Origin: Papaver somniferum
Taxonomy: Eukaryota; Streptophyta; Magnoliopsida; Ranunculales; Papaveraceae
Reading direction: 5' to 3'
Assembly (NCBI RefSeq): GCF_003573695.1
Contig: NC_039358.1
Location: 190,316,418 to 190,380,417, forward strand
Length of the DNA stretch: 64,000 nucleotides
Shown here: in pieces, positions 12,127-23,555 of the stretch
How the letters are laid out: every line of letters begins with the position of its first letter
Position numbering within the stretch: position 1 is the first letter of the stretch
Program-made: the position numbers and the translations under genes
Notes under the pieces: model-generated
The model's database searches: none
The model's input: the letters and a program-made list of their open reading frames with translations, nothing else
What the model was told of the DNA's origin: nothing

Positions 12127-13303
12127 ATGTCATCACAAACTTCTTCTTTTTTCTTGGATCGTAACACTTCAAAATTCCTAAAGAACCGGAAAAATACAAA
12201 AACAAAAACAAAGCATAATGATATGAAAATTAACAAGAAACTAATGAATTAGAGTATCAAACTAGTGCAGTTAATGCACTTATCAGCATCAAAGACGATG
12301 GCATCAAAGATACCAAATTTATGGTTGGTGTCGTTGCAAAGCGCCTGCCAGTGTTTCCAGTTGCTAACGGACGTTGGAACCATTAATTACTGGTTGATGG
12401 TATCATCAGTCACAATGTTTTCAATGCTTTACTTTAGCATCAACCTATTGGTGCCAGCGTCCAAGTGTCAAAACCAGTTGTGTTTCCAGTTGCTAACGGA
12501 CGTTGGAACCATTAATTACTGGTTGATGGTATCATCAGTCACAATGTTTTCAATGCTTTACTTTAGCATCAACCTATTGGTGCCAGCGTCCAAGTGTCAA
12601 AACCAGTTGATGCTAGCATCAAAATTGTTGGTGTCAACGCTGCAAAAGTCGAAATTGGCAATAAAAAAAAAGAAGCAAACACTAACGCCAGCATCAAGTT
12701 CTAGTTGCCAATATTGCTAGCATCTTGAAATGTTGGCGCTATCAACAAGCAAGCTTGATGCCACGTTAGCCTCTAGTGCCAAGCCTTCAATTCTTAATAG
12801 CATGTCGTAGTCCGCATCGTTGTAATGGTCACTTTGGAATGTGATTGGTACAATTGTCATTTAAATTCACCCATCGATGTTATCTGTGATTGATCATGTT
12901 TACCATGTAGTTGTGGCGTACATGTTTTTATATTTCTCCTCCAACGATTAGGTTTTGTACCAGGTTCTTAAGGTGAAGGCAGACACCAGTGGTATTTTGA
13001 GTTTTGATGGAATGCGCAGTAGATTAGTCCCGGTGCCTACCAATTATGTTGCTTCTTTCTTGGTTGCGAGGTTGGTATGGGGTTCAATGTTGCTGATTTT
13101 CCCGAACTAAACATGTAATGGAACGGTAACTAGAATTTATTCTCGATTGCTTGGTATTTGGTGCGGATTTATGATCGATATACCAGAGACCGTGGAATTC
13201 CATGAACTATTCTCCTGGTGTCATCTTAATATTGTTGAATTGCAGTGTGACCATTAAGTTTTCCTGCTTTTTACTCTGGAGGATCCGGAGTTGATGTTAC
13301 TGG
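12127..13303. repeat. Array spacer 5 with internal duplication
   Basis: Like the other spacers but 129 bp longer, because 12352-12480 is repeated exactly in tandem at 12481-12609. Confidence 0.88.
12352..12609. repeat. 129-bp tandem duplication
   Basis: Both halves begin TGTTTCCAGTTGC and end CAAAACCAGTTG. The shared CCAGTTG at the ends suggests short-homology slippage. 129 is a multiple of 3, so the local reading frame stays open by chance. No coding function is claimed. Confidence 0.9.
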
Positions 13304-14198
13304 GGTATGCACACAATCCATCTCTCGACACGTGTCCAAAGATCTACACGTGGAAGGCATGCGGACCACTATACCAAGGGGCACTGAAATTACGAACCAC
13401 CGAGAAGTAGGGAAAGATGCCCTAAACGTTACTTTACCCAATATCAAGGATAACTCAAAGATCTTCGGTAGGGGTTAAACATACTGACATGGGTGTGATG
13501 GGACCTGCAGACAGCTGACTGTCGCATGCAGACGACCCAACCACCCACATTAAATGCCCTAACCATAGGGTACGTGTCAAGATATCTAAGGAAGAGAAGG
13601 CATCGATCCAGCGGTATCAACAACAGTCGCTGGGGGCATCGGTTCGGAACGAAGACACCAGCGGGATTGACACAGAGAACAAGAAGATAAGATTTCAACG
13701 GTCTCTGACAAGAGACCCCGCATATTTTCCCTATAAATACCCTCCTCCTCTGAGAGAGAAGGGGACGACCAATCTGTAAGAGTGGAGGGAGAACTAGGAG
13801 AGAGAAATATGAAGAGTAAGTATGATTTCCATTTTCTCCATTATTGTATTTCACTTAAAGTCATTCGACTTCATATGTAACCCTTCAACGCATAGTGAAA
13901 CTCAACACCCCGTGGATGTAAGCCTTAGTGCTGAACCACGTAAATCTCTGTGTTATTTACATTTCAGCATCGTATTTACATTTTATTACTTATATCTGGA
14001 TCTTCATGCTTCGTAACCCTGTGGGATGATTGATCTAACTTAATCTCTACTAGACAATGACGAGTCCGAAGACTCTGAGTCGATGAGTCATCGTGTTTAT
14101 GCTATTTATAACCGTCATATTGTATATAACGTCTTTCATTTATGAATGCGAACATTTTTTGTGGACACGTGGATGCCTTCGTGATTTATGTGTTCACA
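13304..14198 (+). mobile_element. LTR 6 of array
   Basis: 895 bp, with scattered private substitutions (for example atcttcggtagg, gaaatatgaag). Confidence 0.88.
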
Positions 14199-15247
14199 AT
14201 GTCATCACAAACTTCTTCTTTTTTCTTGGATCGTAACACTTCAAAATTCCTAAAGAACCGGAAAAAAAAACAAAAACAAAAACAAAGCATAATGATATGA
14301 AAATTAACAAGAAACTAATGAATTAGAGTATCAAACTAGTGCAGTTAATGCACTTATCAGCATCAAAGACGATGGCATCAAAGATACCAAATTTATGGTT
14401 GGTGTCGTTGCAAAGCGCCTGCCAGTGTTTCCAGTTGCTAACGGACGTTGGAACCATTAATTAGTGGTTGATGGTATCATCAGTCACAATTTTTTCAATG
14501 CTTGACTTTAGCATCAACCTATTGGTGCCAGCGTCCAAGTGTCAAAACCAGTTGATGCTAGCATCAAAATTGTTGGTGTCAACGCTGCAAAAGTCGAAAT
14601 TGGCGATAAAAAAAAGAAGCAAACACTAACGCCAGCATCAAGTTCCAGTTGCCAATATTGCTAGCATCTTGAAATGTTGGCGCTATCAACAAGCAATCTT
14701 GATGCCACGTTAGCCTCTAGTGCCAAGCCTTCAATTCTTAATAGCATGTCGTAGTCCGCATCGTTGTAATGGTCACTTTGGAATGTGATTGGTACAATTG
14801 TCATTTAAATTCACCCATCGATGTTATCTGTGATTGATCATGTTTACCATGTAGTTGTGGCGTACATGTTTTTATATTTCTCCTCCGACGATTAGGTTTT
14901 GTACCAGGTTCTTAAGGTGAAGGCAGACACCAGTGGTATTTTGAGTTTTGATGGAATGCGCAGTAGATTAGTCCCGGTGCCTACCAATTATGTTGCTTCT
15001 TTCTTGGTTGCGAGGTTGGTATGGGGTTCACTGTTGCTGATTTTCCCGAAGTAAACATGTAATGGAACGGTAACTAGAATTTATTCTCGATTGCTTGGTA
15101 TTTGGTGCGGATTTATGATCGATATACCAGAGACCGTGGAATTCCATGAACTATTCTCCTGGTGTCATCTTAATATTGTTGAATTGCAGTGTGACCATTA
15201 GGTTTTCCTGCTTTTGACTCTGGAGGATCCGTATTTGATGTTATTGG
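14199..15247. repeat. Array spacer 6, ending in B's left target duplication
   Basis: The most diverged spacer (gcgataaaaaaaag, ctccgacg, gaagtaaac, gatccgtatttg). Its last five bases, ATTGG at 15243-15247, are repeated right after B's 3' LTR. Confidence 0.85.
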
Positions 15248-16128
15248 TGTATGCACATAATCCATCTCTCGACAGTCTCCAAAGATCTACACGTGGAAGG
15301 CATACGGACCACTATTCCAAGGGGCACTGAAACTACGAACCACCGAGAAGTAGGGAAAGATGCCCTAAACGTTACTTTACCCAATCTCAAGGATAACTCA
15401 AAGATCGATGGTAGGGGTTAAACATACTGACATGGGTGTGATGGGACCTGCAGACAGCTGACTGTCGCACGCAGACGACCCAACCACCCACATTAAATTC
15501 CCTAACCATAGGGTACGTGTCAAGATATCTAAGGAAGAGAAGGCATCGATCCAGAGGTATTAACAACAGTCGCTGGGGGCATCGGTTCGGAACAAAGACA
15601 CCAGCGGGATTGGCACAGAGAACAAGAAGATAAGATTTCAACGGTCTCTGACAAGAGACCCCGCATATTTTCCCTATAAATACCCTCCTCCTTTGAGAGA
15701 GAAGGGGGCGACCAATCTGTAAGAGTGGAGGGAGAACTAGGAGAGAGAAATAGGAAGAGTAAGTATGATTTCCATTTCCTCCATTATTGTATTTCACTCA
15801 AAGTCATTCGACTTCATATGTAACCCTTCAACGCATAGTGAAACTCAACACCCCGTGGATGTAGGCCTTAGTGCTGAACCACGTAAATCTCTGTGTTATT
15901 TAATTTCGGCATCGTATTTACATTTTATTACTTATATCTGGATCGTCATGCTTCGTAACCCTGTGGGATGATTGATCTAACTTAATCTCGACTAGACAAT
16001 GACGAGTCCGAAGACTCTGAGTCGATGAGTCATCGTGTTTATGCTATTTATAACCGTCATATTGTGGACACGTGGATGCGAACATTGTTTATGGACACGT
16101 GGATGCCTTCGTGATTTATGTGTTCACA
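15248..16128 (+). mobile_element. LTR 7 of array = 5' LTR of element B
   Basis: Begins TGTATGCAC and ends TTCACA, 881 bp. Near 16060 a short segment (tataacgtctttcatttatg in other copies) is replaced by a copy of gtggacacgtggatg. This variant is not seen in LTRs 1-6, as expected if their right halves derive from element A's LTR. Confidence 0.9.
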
Positions 16129-16131
16129 ATC

Positions 16132-16149
16132 TGGCGCTAGAAACAGGGA
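16132..16149 (+). promoter_or_regulatory. Primer binding site of element B
   Basis: TGGCGCTAGAAACAGGGA starts three bases after the LTR. TGGCGC at this place is typical of plant gypsy elements primed by a tRNA 3' end. The exact tRNA was not determined. Confidence 0.8.
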
Positions 16150-16787
16150 CTCTGTCCCGGTAAAAGATTTATCTTTCCTGTGATTTTTGAGCCTTTGATA
16201 CTATTCCTCGTGAAATAGTATCTCAGACGGTTTATTCTATCTTTGTTATGGCCGCATTTAAAGGCCTTAGCAATTCTATAAGAGTTTTACGCTGATTCTT
16301 CTACAAATATTTTACACTGATTTTTCCATAAGAGTTTTACGCTGATTCTTCTATAAACTTCGTTTACGGACTTGTAAAAACAGTAGATCTGTTTCCTAGG
16401 ATTTTTCTTCTCTGTTTTAAGGTAACAGATCTGCCATCTGTCCTTTTAAAATACCGAATCTGTCGACTTTGAGTGTTGAAACCGCAGATCTGGTACCTTT
16501 GCTGTTTAAAACAAACAGATCTGCCAACCATTATCGTTTAAAACCGCAGATCTGTCGTATTAGGATGTTAGAACACATTTAAAACTCCCTCGTGTTATTC
16601 TTAGAGCTTCACGATGGATCGAAGGAATCAAGAAAATCCAATACTTATGAAGAGGGGAGTAATAGACGGAATATCTTTTTCGTACCTTCGGTGTCGTGAT
16701 CGCCCGTAATTAAGTTTAACTATGCTAACAAAACTGTTGCGGTCCCCTTTTCCCTCGACTGCTTATCGTCTTTTGCAGGAATCTGAC
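16150..16787 (+). other. Leader of element B with two sets of short repeats
   Basis: No gene. Contains two copies of taagagttttacgctgattc (near 16275 and 16330) and five copies of AGATCTG (16385, 16427, 16486, 16517, 16548), mostly inside cagatctg palindromes after AAAC-like runs. The leader ends with tcgtcttttgcag at 16768-16780, which resembles a splice acceptor just before the gag ATG. Confidence 0.7.
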
Positions 16788-18665
16788 ATGGAAAAAGTCA
16801 AAGATATAGGAAAAGGAAAGGCCCCATCAAAAGAAACGCTGAGGACCACACCAGTTGTGACCCGCAGTAAGCAGAAGGGTGAGAAGGCAAAGACAGCGAC
16901 CCAGAAGGTGGACACAACTGAGATCACCTCACTAATGAACGCCTGCACGATAGCACCGGCAGCAGTCAAAGCCCTTGCGGCACAGGCTGATAAAACCAAT
17001 CTAGCAACGGGATCACGCGTTCATGAGCAACGTGAAGGGTTCGCAGAATCAACAATGCACCTGGCAGCCTTCGGAATGCCGCAGACAAATGATCAAAACC
17101 AGACCATTCCAACCACTCAGCCATTGCTAACGATGAATCAACCCATCGTAACACAAGGAGAGCCACCGATGAGGGCTACCGATCCCCATGCCCCCCAAAT
17201 CCATACAATCGACGAAGGTCGAACCATAGCGGTTAGAGGGCAGGGGCAGGTCGGGACACCAAACCAAGGGTCGAATCATTCCTCCCAATTGATGGCAGAG
17301 CTCGAAGAACTAGAGAAGAATCAGAGAACCTATGCAGAAGCAGTTGCATTACTGGCTAGAGAAAACCAGGAGCTCAAATATAAGATGTCTAACCAACATG
17401 ACGAAGCTAATTCAAAAGCACCAGAGCCAAATCACGATCGAAGAATGGTCGTAACAAACGAAGCCAATCCCGATCCCTTGAACCGAGGACACATCAGGGG
17501 AAACCGATCGTCAGACCAAGAATGTGTTCCCGAAGACTCGGATTACTTCGATAGTAATGACCGAAGACCAGGGAAATCCGCGAAATAGCCGGCCATCACC
17601 GTGCGATGGAAGATCTTCGCGCTGAAATGATGGCAGAGATCAAGCAGCTGAAGGCCAGGAAAGGAGGTGGAAGATTAGAGGAAGTCATGAGATAATGTAA
17701 TACTACTCCTCTAGTCCCAAGCTTAGCTAAAGCTGAAATCCCCAATAAATGTCTGATCCCAGCATTTGAATGCTACGATGGATACAGAGATCCCGCGACC
17801 CATCTTCGGTATTACAACCGTATGTTGGACCGATGGGATCAGGACAACGTGGTCTTCTGTAGATATTTTCCTTCAAGCTTGAAGGGATCGGCTCTGTCCT
17901 GGTTTGATAACCTACCTCCCAACTCCATCGGATCGTATGAGCAACTCATCGAAAAGTTTTTAAGAACTTACACGTATAACAAGGCTGTCCACGATGGGAT
18001 GGACAAGTTATTCTCATTAGCCATCAGATACAAGGAGACGACCAGGGAATACACGGATAGTTGGCATAAGATATGCCAGGCTATAGGGAATGTGGACCCA
18101 GTGGTTAGCATTAACTGCTACAAGTGGGGTTTAGACAGGATGAGCACGTTGTTTCTCGAGATTCATGGGAGCGTTCCCACGACGGAAGGGGATCTTCGAG
18201 TAATCATCGAAAAACACGCCAGGTTGGAAGAAATCCAACGAGAAGATCCGAGGGCCCATGCTCAAAGATCTCATCGAACTAACTCCACAGAGCAGGAAAG
18301 CGGATCGAAAAGAAGTTCAATCGAACGCCCATACGAAGATAGGAGAGGAAGAAGAGAAGGTTCTCGAAACGATGATCGAAGATTCAAATATCAAGTCTAC
18401 ACGAAGCTAAACACAAGTTACGCTCGAATCTTAAAAGAAATTAAGGGTCGAGAAAACTTGGAATGGACATGATCAAAAGGAAAGCAACCCCCAAGATCCG
18501 AAAAATCGAAGGAATACTGCGACTACCACTATTTCAATGGGCACCCAACCGAGAAGTGCAAGAACTTGAAGATAATGGTCCAAAAGCTTATCGACAACGG
18601 AGAACTGAAACAATACATAAGGAAGGAAGAAGCAGATGACAGGTCGAAACGAAGCAAACAAGTTC
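16788..18665 (+). pseudogene. gag: gag of element B (broken)
   Basis: Structural polyprotein that would form the virus-like particle. I start it at ATG 16788 (MEKVKDIGKG), after an acceptor-like tttgcag; an in-frame upstream ATG lies at 16722. The N-terminal ~260 residues are polar and low-complexity. A one-base frameshift near 17565 and a TAA at 17693 follow. The conserved retrotransposon gag domain (PF03732-like) occupies about 17720-18250, with SALSWFDNLP and YTDSWHKICQ. A TGA at 18470, most simply from CGA, interrupts the same frame before the zinc-knuckle-like CDYHYFNGHPTEKC at about 18517-18560. It then runs directly into protease. Confidence 0.88.
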
Positions 18666-19594
18666 AACTGCCTGAAGGCAATCGAACACTAAACACCATT
18701 TCGTGTTCGGAAGCCGCTGGACCATCGTTAACAGCGCAGATTGGAAAAAGGCTGAGAAAGAAATTCGAAGACTACTGCGAGCTGTACAAGATCGATGGGG
18801 TAGAGATAGACGATCACGAGCAATGGATGGATGCACCGATCACTTTCGAGGCATATTATGTGGAGGAAGACATGGAGGATCACAATGATCCTTTGATCCT
18901 CACACTACCCATAGCAGGGTGCAACATCAAGAATATCCTCATTAACGGAGGAAGTTCAGTCAACGTATTGTTCTATGATACGTTCAAACGAATGAAGCTA
19001 AACGACGAGCATCTGATATCTTCGTACCACGCCATTTATGGATTCAATGGGGCTCCTACGAAACCATTGGGGGACATTTTTCTACAAATAAATGCAGGAC
19101 CGATGAAGATAGACACCCGTTTAAGCGTGGTAGACGCTCCTTCCCCCTACAATGCTATCATCGGACAAAGATGGGTACACAAGCTCAAGGGGATAGCATC
19201 AACTTATCACCAGTGTATTTGATTCCCATCACCCAAAGGGATAATGGAGATCAAGGGTGACCAGGTCACTGCTCGGGAATGCCAAGCTATGCAAAACCAG
19301 CTCAATAACGAGCTAGATGAGCAACGGAGATCCCGCAGAAGACGGAACAAGGAAGCTGCCAAAGAAAAAGCCATTGATTTGTACCTCGAAGGAATCGCAA
19401 AAAAATCCTGACGAAGGGGGGCGACGTCCAATGCGCTGAGGCAAGTACCTCAGCGGCCAAGACGACAGAGGAGTCTACCAAATAGCAATTAAAGAACGTC
19501 CCTCTCCTAGGGGAACCAAAGCCTACATTTACATCTTTGGAACCCGCTAAGGAAATCAACATAGGGACAGAGAAAGATCCGAAAATGATCAAGA
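18666..19594 (+). pseudogene. pol: Aspartic protease region of element B, catalytic Asp lost
   Basis: Retropepsin-like domain. The active-site loop reads ILINGGSSVNVLFYD, where the family has D before GG. Codon AAC at 18944-18946 replaces an Asp codon, which should abolish activity. The second conserved part, YNAIIGQRWVHKLKGIAST, is at about 19150-19205. A TGA at 19220-19222 falls within the usual HQC(L)KFPTPKG motif and another follows near 19409. The linker to RT is basic (RRSRRRNKEAAKEKA). Confidence 0.88.
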
Positions 19595-20414
19595 TATGAA
19601 CTTTAATGAGCAAGGAAAGAGAGCTATCCCTAACCGAACTACTCATAGAGTACGCAGATGTCTTCGCGTGGAAATTAGGAGACATGCCGGGAATAGATCC
19701 GAAGATAATTCAACAAGAGATCCGTATAAAACCTGGCACAACTCCTTTCAGATAGAAGGAACGCAAGATAGCTCCAGAGTATCATCAGCCCATTGAGAAG
19801 GAATCAAGGAACTCAGCAAGTTGCTAAAAGCAGGATTCATCAAGGAGGTGAAATACCCCACGTGGATTTCGAACATGGTCATTGTGCCAAAGAAAAACGG
19901 AGGCGTGAGAATTTGCATCAACTTCACCAACCTCAACAAGGACTTCCCTAAGGACAGTTATCCACTCCCTAGCATCGACCAACTGGTCGAAGCTTTGGAA
20001 GGATACGAAGAACTGTCCTTCATGGACGGTTACTCAGGATACAACCAGGTTTTCCTGGCGGAAGAATACCAACAACACAAAACATTCTACACCCCTCACG
20101 GCCTCTATTGTTACACAAGAATACCCTTCGGACTGAGAAATGCAGGGGCAACATATCAGAGGATGGTCGACGCTATCTTCAAACCGTGGATAGGGAATAC
20201 GCTGGAAGTCTACGTAGATGATATGCTCGTCAAAAGTAAGCTGCGCGCGGATCATCACCAGTATTTGAGAGATATATTTGAGGCTCTGAGGAAGCACAAC
20301 ATAAAAGTAAACCCGGAGAAGTGTACGTTTGGTGTTACTTCAGGGAAATTCCTTGGATACCTAGTAACTAAAAGGGGCATCGAGGTCGACCCTGCCAAAT
20401 CCAAGCCATCGTAG
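19595..20414 (+). pseudogene. pol: Reverse transcriptase of element B
   Basis: RNA-dependent DNA polymerase domain. It starts with YADVFAWKLGDMPGID (about 19635), which precedes RT in plant gypsy elements. Then come a TAG near 19753, a one-base frameshift near 19800, and a clean frame from 19821: VPKKNGGVRICINF, LPSIDQLVEAL, FMDGYSGYNQ, FGLRNAGATYQR and the catalytic YVDD at 20211-20222. A one-base loss near 20398 shifts the frame just before the RNase H connection, so the catalytic motif is intact but the product cannot be made. Confidence 0.93.
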
Positions 20415-21090
20415 AATTGTCATCCCCGAAGAACTTGAAAGAAGTACAAAAACTCAATGGATCCCTAGCAGCGCTAGGGAGGTTTATCTCAAGATCATCG
20501 GATAGATGCAAACCCTTTTTCAACATCCTCAAGAAGGGATGCAAATTCGAGTGGACCCCTGAATGTGAGATAGCTTTCCAACAAATTAAGGAGTACTTGG
20601 AAACAATACCCATTCTCCAGAAGTCGGATCCTGACGAATTATTGGCTCTTTATATAGCTTCAACCGATGATGCGGTCAGCGCAATGCTGTTTAAAACCAA
20701 CACGAAGATTGAGCATCCAATTTACTATGTCAGCAAGACACTTAACCCGGCGGAACGGAATTACACGAAGATCAAGCAGCTCATTTTGGCACTAGTATGG
20801 GCAACTCAGAAGTTGAGAACCTATTTCTTGACTCATTATGTTCGTGTCCCCTGCAAAGCACCGTTAGACGTTATTCTCAAAAGCACTGGGAAAGTTGGGA
20901 GGATAGAAAAATGGAACACACATCTCGACCAATTCAACATAATCCATGAGATTCAACATTCCCAGAAATCTCAAGTTTTGGCATATTTCCTAGCGGACTT
21001 ACCTTTGGACAATGACGAGGAAGTCCAAGGCATGCCAGAAACCGAAGATGGAAAAGACCCTGTCGATATTCTGGAACCTATAAACCAAAG
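20415..21090 (+). pseudogene. pol: Gypsy-type RNase H of element B
   Basis: Thumb/connection and first RNase H. Seen are LNGSLAALGRFISRSSDRCKPF, the LYIASTDDAVSAML strand, IYYVSKTLNPAERNYTKIKQ and the DQFNIIHEIQH end. The first strand lacks the clear catalytic D-x-S pattern. In Tat elements this ancestral RNase H is degenerate and supplemented by a second one (established for the lineage), which fits the next feature. Confidence 0.85.
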
Positions 21091-21480
21091 GCAATGTGAA
21101 GTCTTCGTAGACGGGTCCAGAAATCGGGAAGGTGCTGGGCATAGGCATCGTAATCACCACCCCCACCGGAGAAAGGATCGTCCATGCGCTGAGACTAGAG
21201 TTCAAGGGGCATACCAACAACATCGTCGAATACGAGGCTGTGGTACACGCTCTTCGTTTAATAATAGAAATGGGCTTAACCGAGGTACGCTTGACAAGTG
21301 ACTCACAGCTGGTCATATGGAAAATTGGGTTAGAATACAATGTCTATGACGAAACCCTTTCAAAGTATATGGCGTTAGTCCAGACACTGGCAGCCGAGAT
21401 ACCGAACATCAAATTTCGGCACCTATGCAGAAAGGAACTCAGGCATGCCGATGCCTTGGCATACATTTCATCTATGTTAA
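21091..21480 (+). pseudogene. pol: Second, archaeal-type RNase H of element B
   Basis: Separate RNase H fold. The four acidic positions are visible: VFVDGS (about 21104), NIVEYEA (about 21222), TSDSQL (about 21296) and HADALA (about 21445). A one-base insertion near 21138 (gggcatagg) splits it. A second RNase H after the gypsy one is diagnostic of Tat-lineage elements. It would have removed the RNA strand during reverse transcription. Confidence 0.88.
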
Positions 21481-21869
21481 AATATGAGAGCGTGAAAGCT
21501 ATCAAAGTATCCAGGGTGTACGAACCTTCCATCATCCCTCAGCAATCCCTCGCCACACACCACAAGGACAATGTTGGGGAGGATATTGCTGAGGATGATG
21601 TAGGGGAGGATATTGCCGACGATTTCATGGAAGATGACATCGTAACGAAAGCAAATGTGGATGAGGATTTTACCAAGGAAAAAGATTGGAGATCTGAGAT
21701 TCATCTTTACCTTCAAGAAGGTACTCTACCTGCAGACCTGAAACTAGCCAGGAAGATACAAGACAAGGCAGGGAGATATGACCTCCGCGACGGGATCTTA
21801 TATAGAAAATCTTTCCTCGGGCCATTACTACGATGCGTGTCAAGACAAGAGGGGCACCTCATTCTAAAA
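21481..21869 (+). other. Acidic linker between RNase H and integrase
   Basis: Contains a near-exact repeat of the VGEDIA(E/D)D block (about 21573-21625), rich in Asp and Glu. It ends at TAA 21870-21872, just before the integrase zinc finger, where the frame should continue. Confidence 0.7.
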
Positions 21870-22922
21870 TAAATACATTATGGCGATGCAGGGAATCATA
21901 GCGGAATGAGATCGTTATCGTACAAGGCAAAAATGCAGGGGTATTACTGGCCGCATATGATAAGAGATGCAGCTAGGATGGCCAGAAGATGTGAAGAATG
22001 TCAACGGTTTGCCAGAAGGATCCATTTTCCCGCAACAAAGTTAAATTCTGTAGATAGCCCCTGGCCCTTATCCAAATGGGGAATAGACATTGCCGGACCC
22101 CTGATCGAAGGGTCAGGGAAAAGACGATTCTTAATCGTATCCACGGACTACTTCATCAAGTGGGTGGAGGCCAAGGATCTGGCTAGAATCCGTGACTCAT
22201 ACGTACTCACTTTCATCTTCCAAAATATCATCTGCAGGTTCGGTATCCCAGCGGAAATCGTATCCGACAATGGCAAGCAATTACAAGGAAAAGACATAGA
22301 CATGCTTTTCGATAATTTCAAAATCAGGAAGAACAAATCAACACCGATCTATCCCCAGAGCAACGGACAGGCCGAAGCCACAAATAAAACTATCGCCCTC
22401 ATCCTCAAGAAGCAATTGGACGAACACAAAAAACGCTGGTGTGAACAACTACGGAATGTCTTATGGGCATACTGAACCACGCGTCGGTCTGCCACTGGTG
22501 AATCTCCGTTCCTCCTTACCTACGGGGCCGAAGCGGTCATACCAACGAAAATCCTTATTCCAACAACGAAGACCGAGGCATGGGAAAAGAACCTCACCAC
22601 AGACATGATGCTGGAAAGGCTAGATGACTTGGAGGAAAGAAGGGAAGCAGCGTTACAAAGGATGGAAAACTACCATCAAAAGTTAGCAAGGGAGTACAAT
22701 AAAAAGGTTAAGCTTAGAAATTTTGTAGAAGGGCAGTATGTGCTGAGAACTATACCCCAATACCAGCGAGAGAAGAAGTGGGGTAAACTAGCACCAACGT
22801 GGGGAGGACCATTTGTTATACACGACATCACTAGAAACGGGGCATACTACCTGCGTAACCTCAAAGGAGAAATCCTCAGACACCCTTGGAATGCTAAATA
22901 TCTCAAACCATACTACCCATAA
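21870..22922 (+). pseudogene. pol: Integrase of element B (one internal stop)
   Basis: DDE integrase that would insert the cDNA. The zinc finger reads HYGDAGNH...RRCEECQ (about 21878-22003). Catalytic residues are intact: D at 22086-22088 (GIDIAGP), D at 22266-22268 (VSDNGKQ) and E at 22374-22376 (NGQAEATNK), giving D-35-E spacing. A TGA at 22473-22475 replaces Arg in the common LWAY(R)TTPR motif, most simply CGA to TGA. The C-terminal part continues in frame through YGAEAVIPT, WGKLAPTWGGPFVI and LKPYYP to TAA at 22920. Confidence 0.93.
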
Positions 22923-23555
22923 TGCAGCGCAGCCCTACAGCTACGTGAAGAGTACCGGAAGAAGAAAGCAGCGTACTTGCTCGACATGTTTCTATATCTG
23001 GACGAGGAGTAGCAGCCCTCAATCTATCAATCAAAACGATCCAACTTTTTGAAAAACCTATCCATTGGGGAAAGTATTCACTTACAATCTCTCAGGACCC
23101 CCCTATAAGTGTTTATAAGTGTAAAACAATGGGGGAGACATCCAGAAGAAAGAGATACTCAACCAACTCTAAGGTAGAGGTTCAGCGGAATGGGTGTTTG
23201 TAAATATTTCAATAACTCACCACATATCCGGGAACGCTACCTCGACCCCCACCGTCTGGGAATCCTCTGGCCCAGGATTAGCCAGCGGGGTATAGGTCCC
23301 AGGATGATCACGAAGGTGCACACCTTTGGCATCGCAACCAAACACTTTTATCATTTGAAATCTTATTAAGCATCTAATATATTAATTAACCAAATGTTGC
23401 AGGTAGGAAGAAAATTGTAAATATACCAAAAAGCGTTGATTTATTTCATGAAAGTTGATTACAAGATCGGGCAAAACACAAGAAAACAATATTATATCCA
23501 AAAAATGGCCCGAAGCCAAATAATCAGCAAAGATCAACTTCCCAAATAAAAAAAC
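22923..23555 (+). other. Region after integrase with internal PPT-like tract
   Basis: No gene on the + strand. acaatgggggagaca at about 23127-23141 resembles a polypurine tract but is ~5 kb from the 3' LTR. On the - strand AATAAA lies at 23445-23440, about 110 bp past the antisense gene's stop, and suits a polyadenylation signal. Confidence 0.55.

Larger units (their letters stand above)
3467..16128 (+). repeat. Tandem array of seven LTRs alternating with six copies of a trapped target-DNA segment
   Basis: Seven copies of an ~890-bp LTR start at 3467, 5403, 7346, 9289, 11232, 13304 and 15248. Between them lie six copies of a ~1,048-bp segment with no PBS, PPT or pol. The period is 1,943 bp, apart from 1,936 for the first unit and 2,072 where one spacer carries a 129-bp duplication. 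The segment's left end follows LTR ...TTCACA directly, and its right end precedes the LTR with the same bases that precede element B. The first LTR belongs to element A and the last to element B. Units look about 97-100% identical by eye. Confidence 0.92.

Noticed and set aside
3467..16128. CRISPR or centromeric satellite
   Set aside because: The repeat unit is ~1.9 kb with LTR structure and a promoter, far from CRISPR size. Only seven units are present and nothing indicates a centromere.
23127..23141. PPT marking a 3' LTR right after integrase in B
   Set aside because: No LTR copy follows. The true 3' LTR is ~5 kb downstream. It may be an internal PPT-like tract only.
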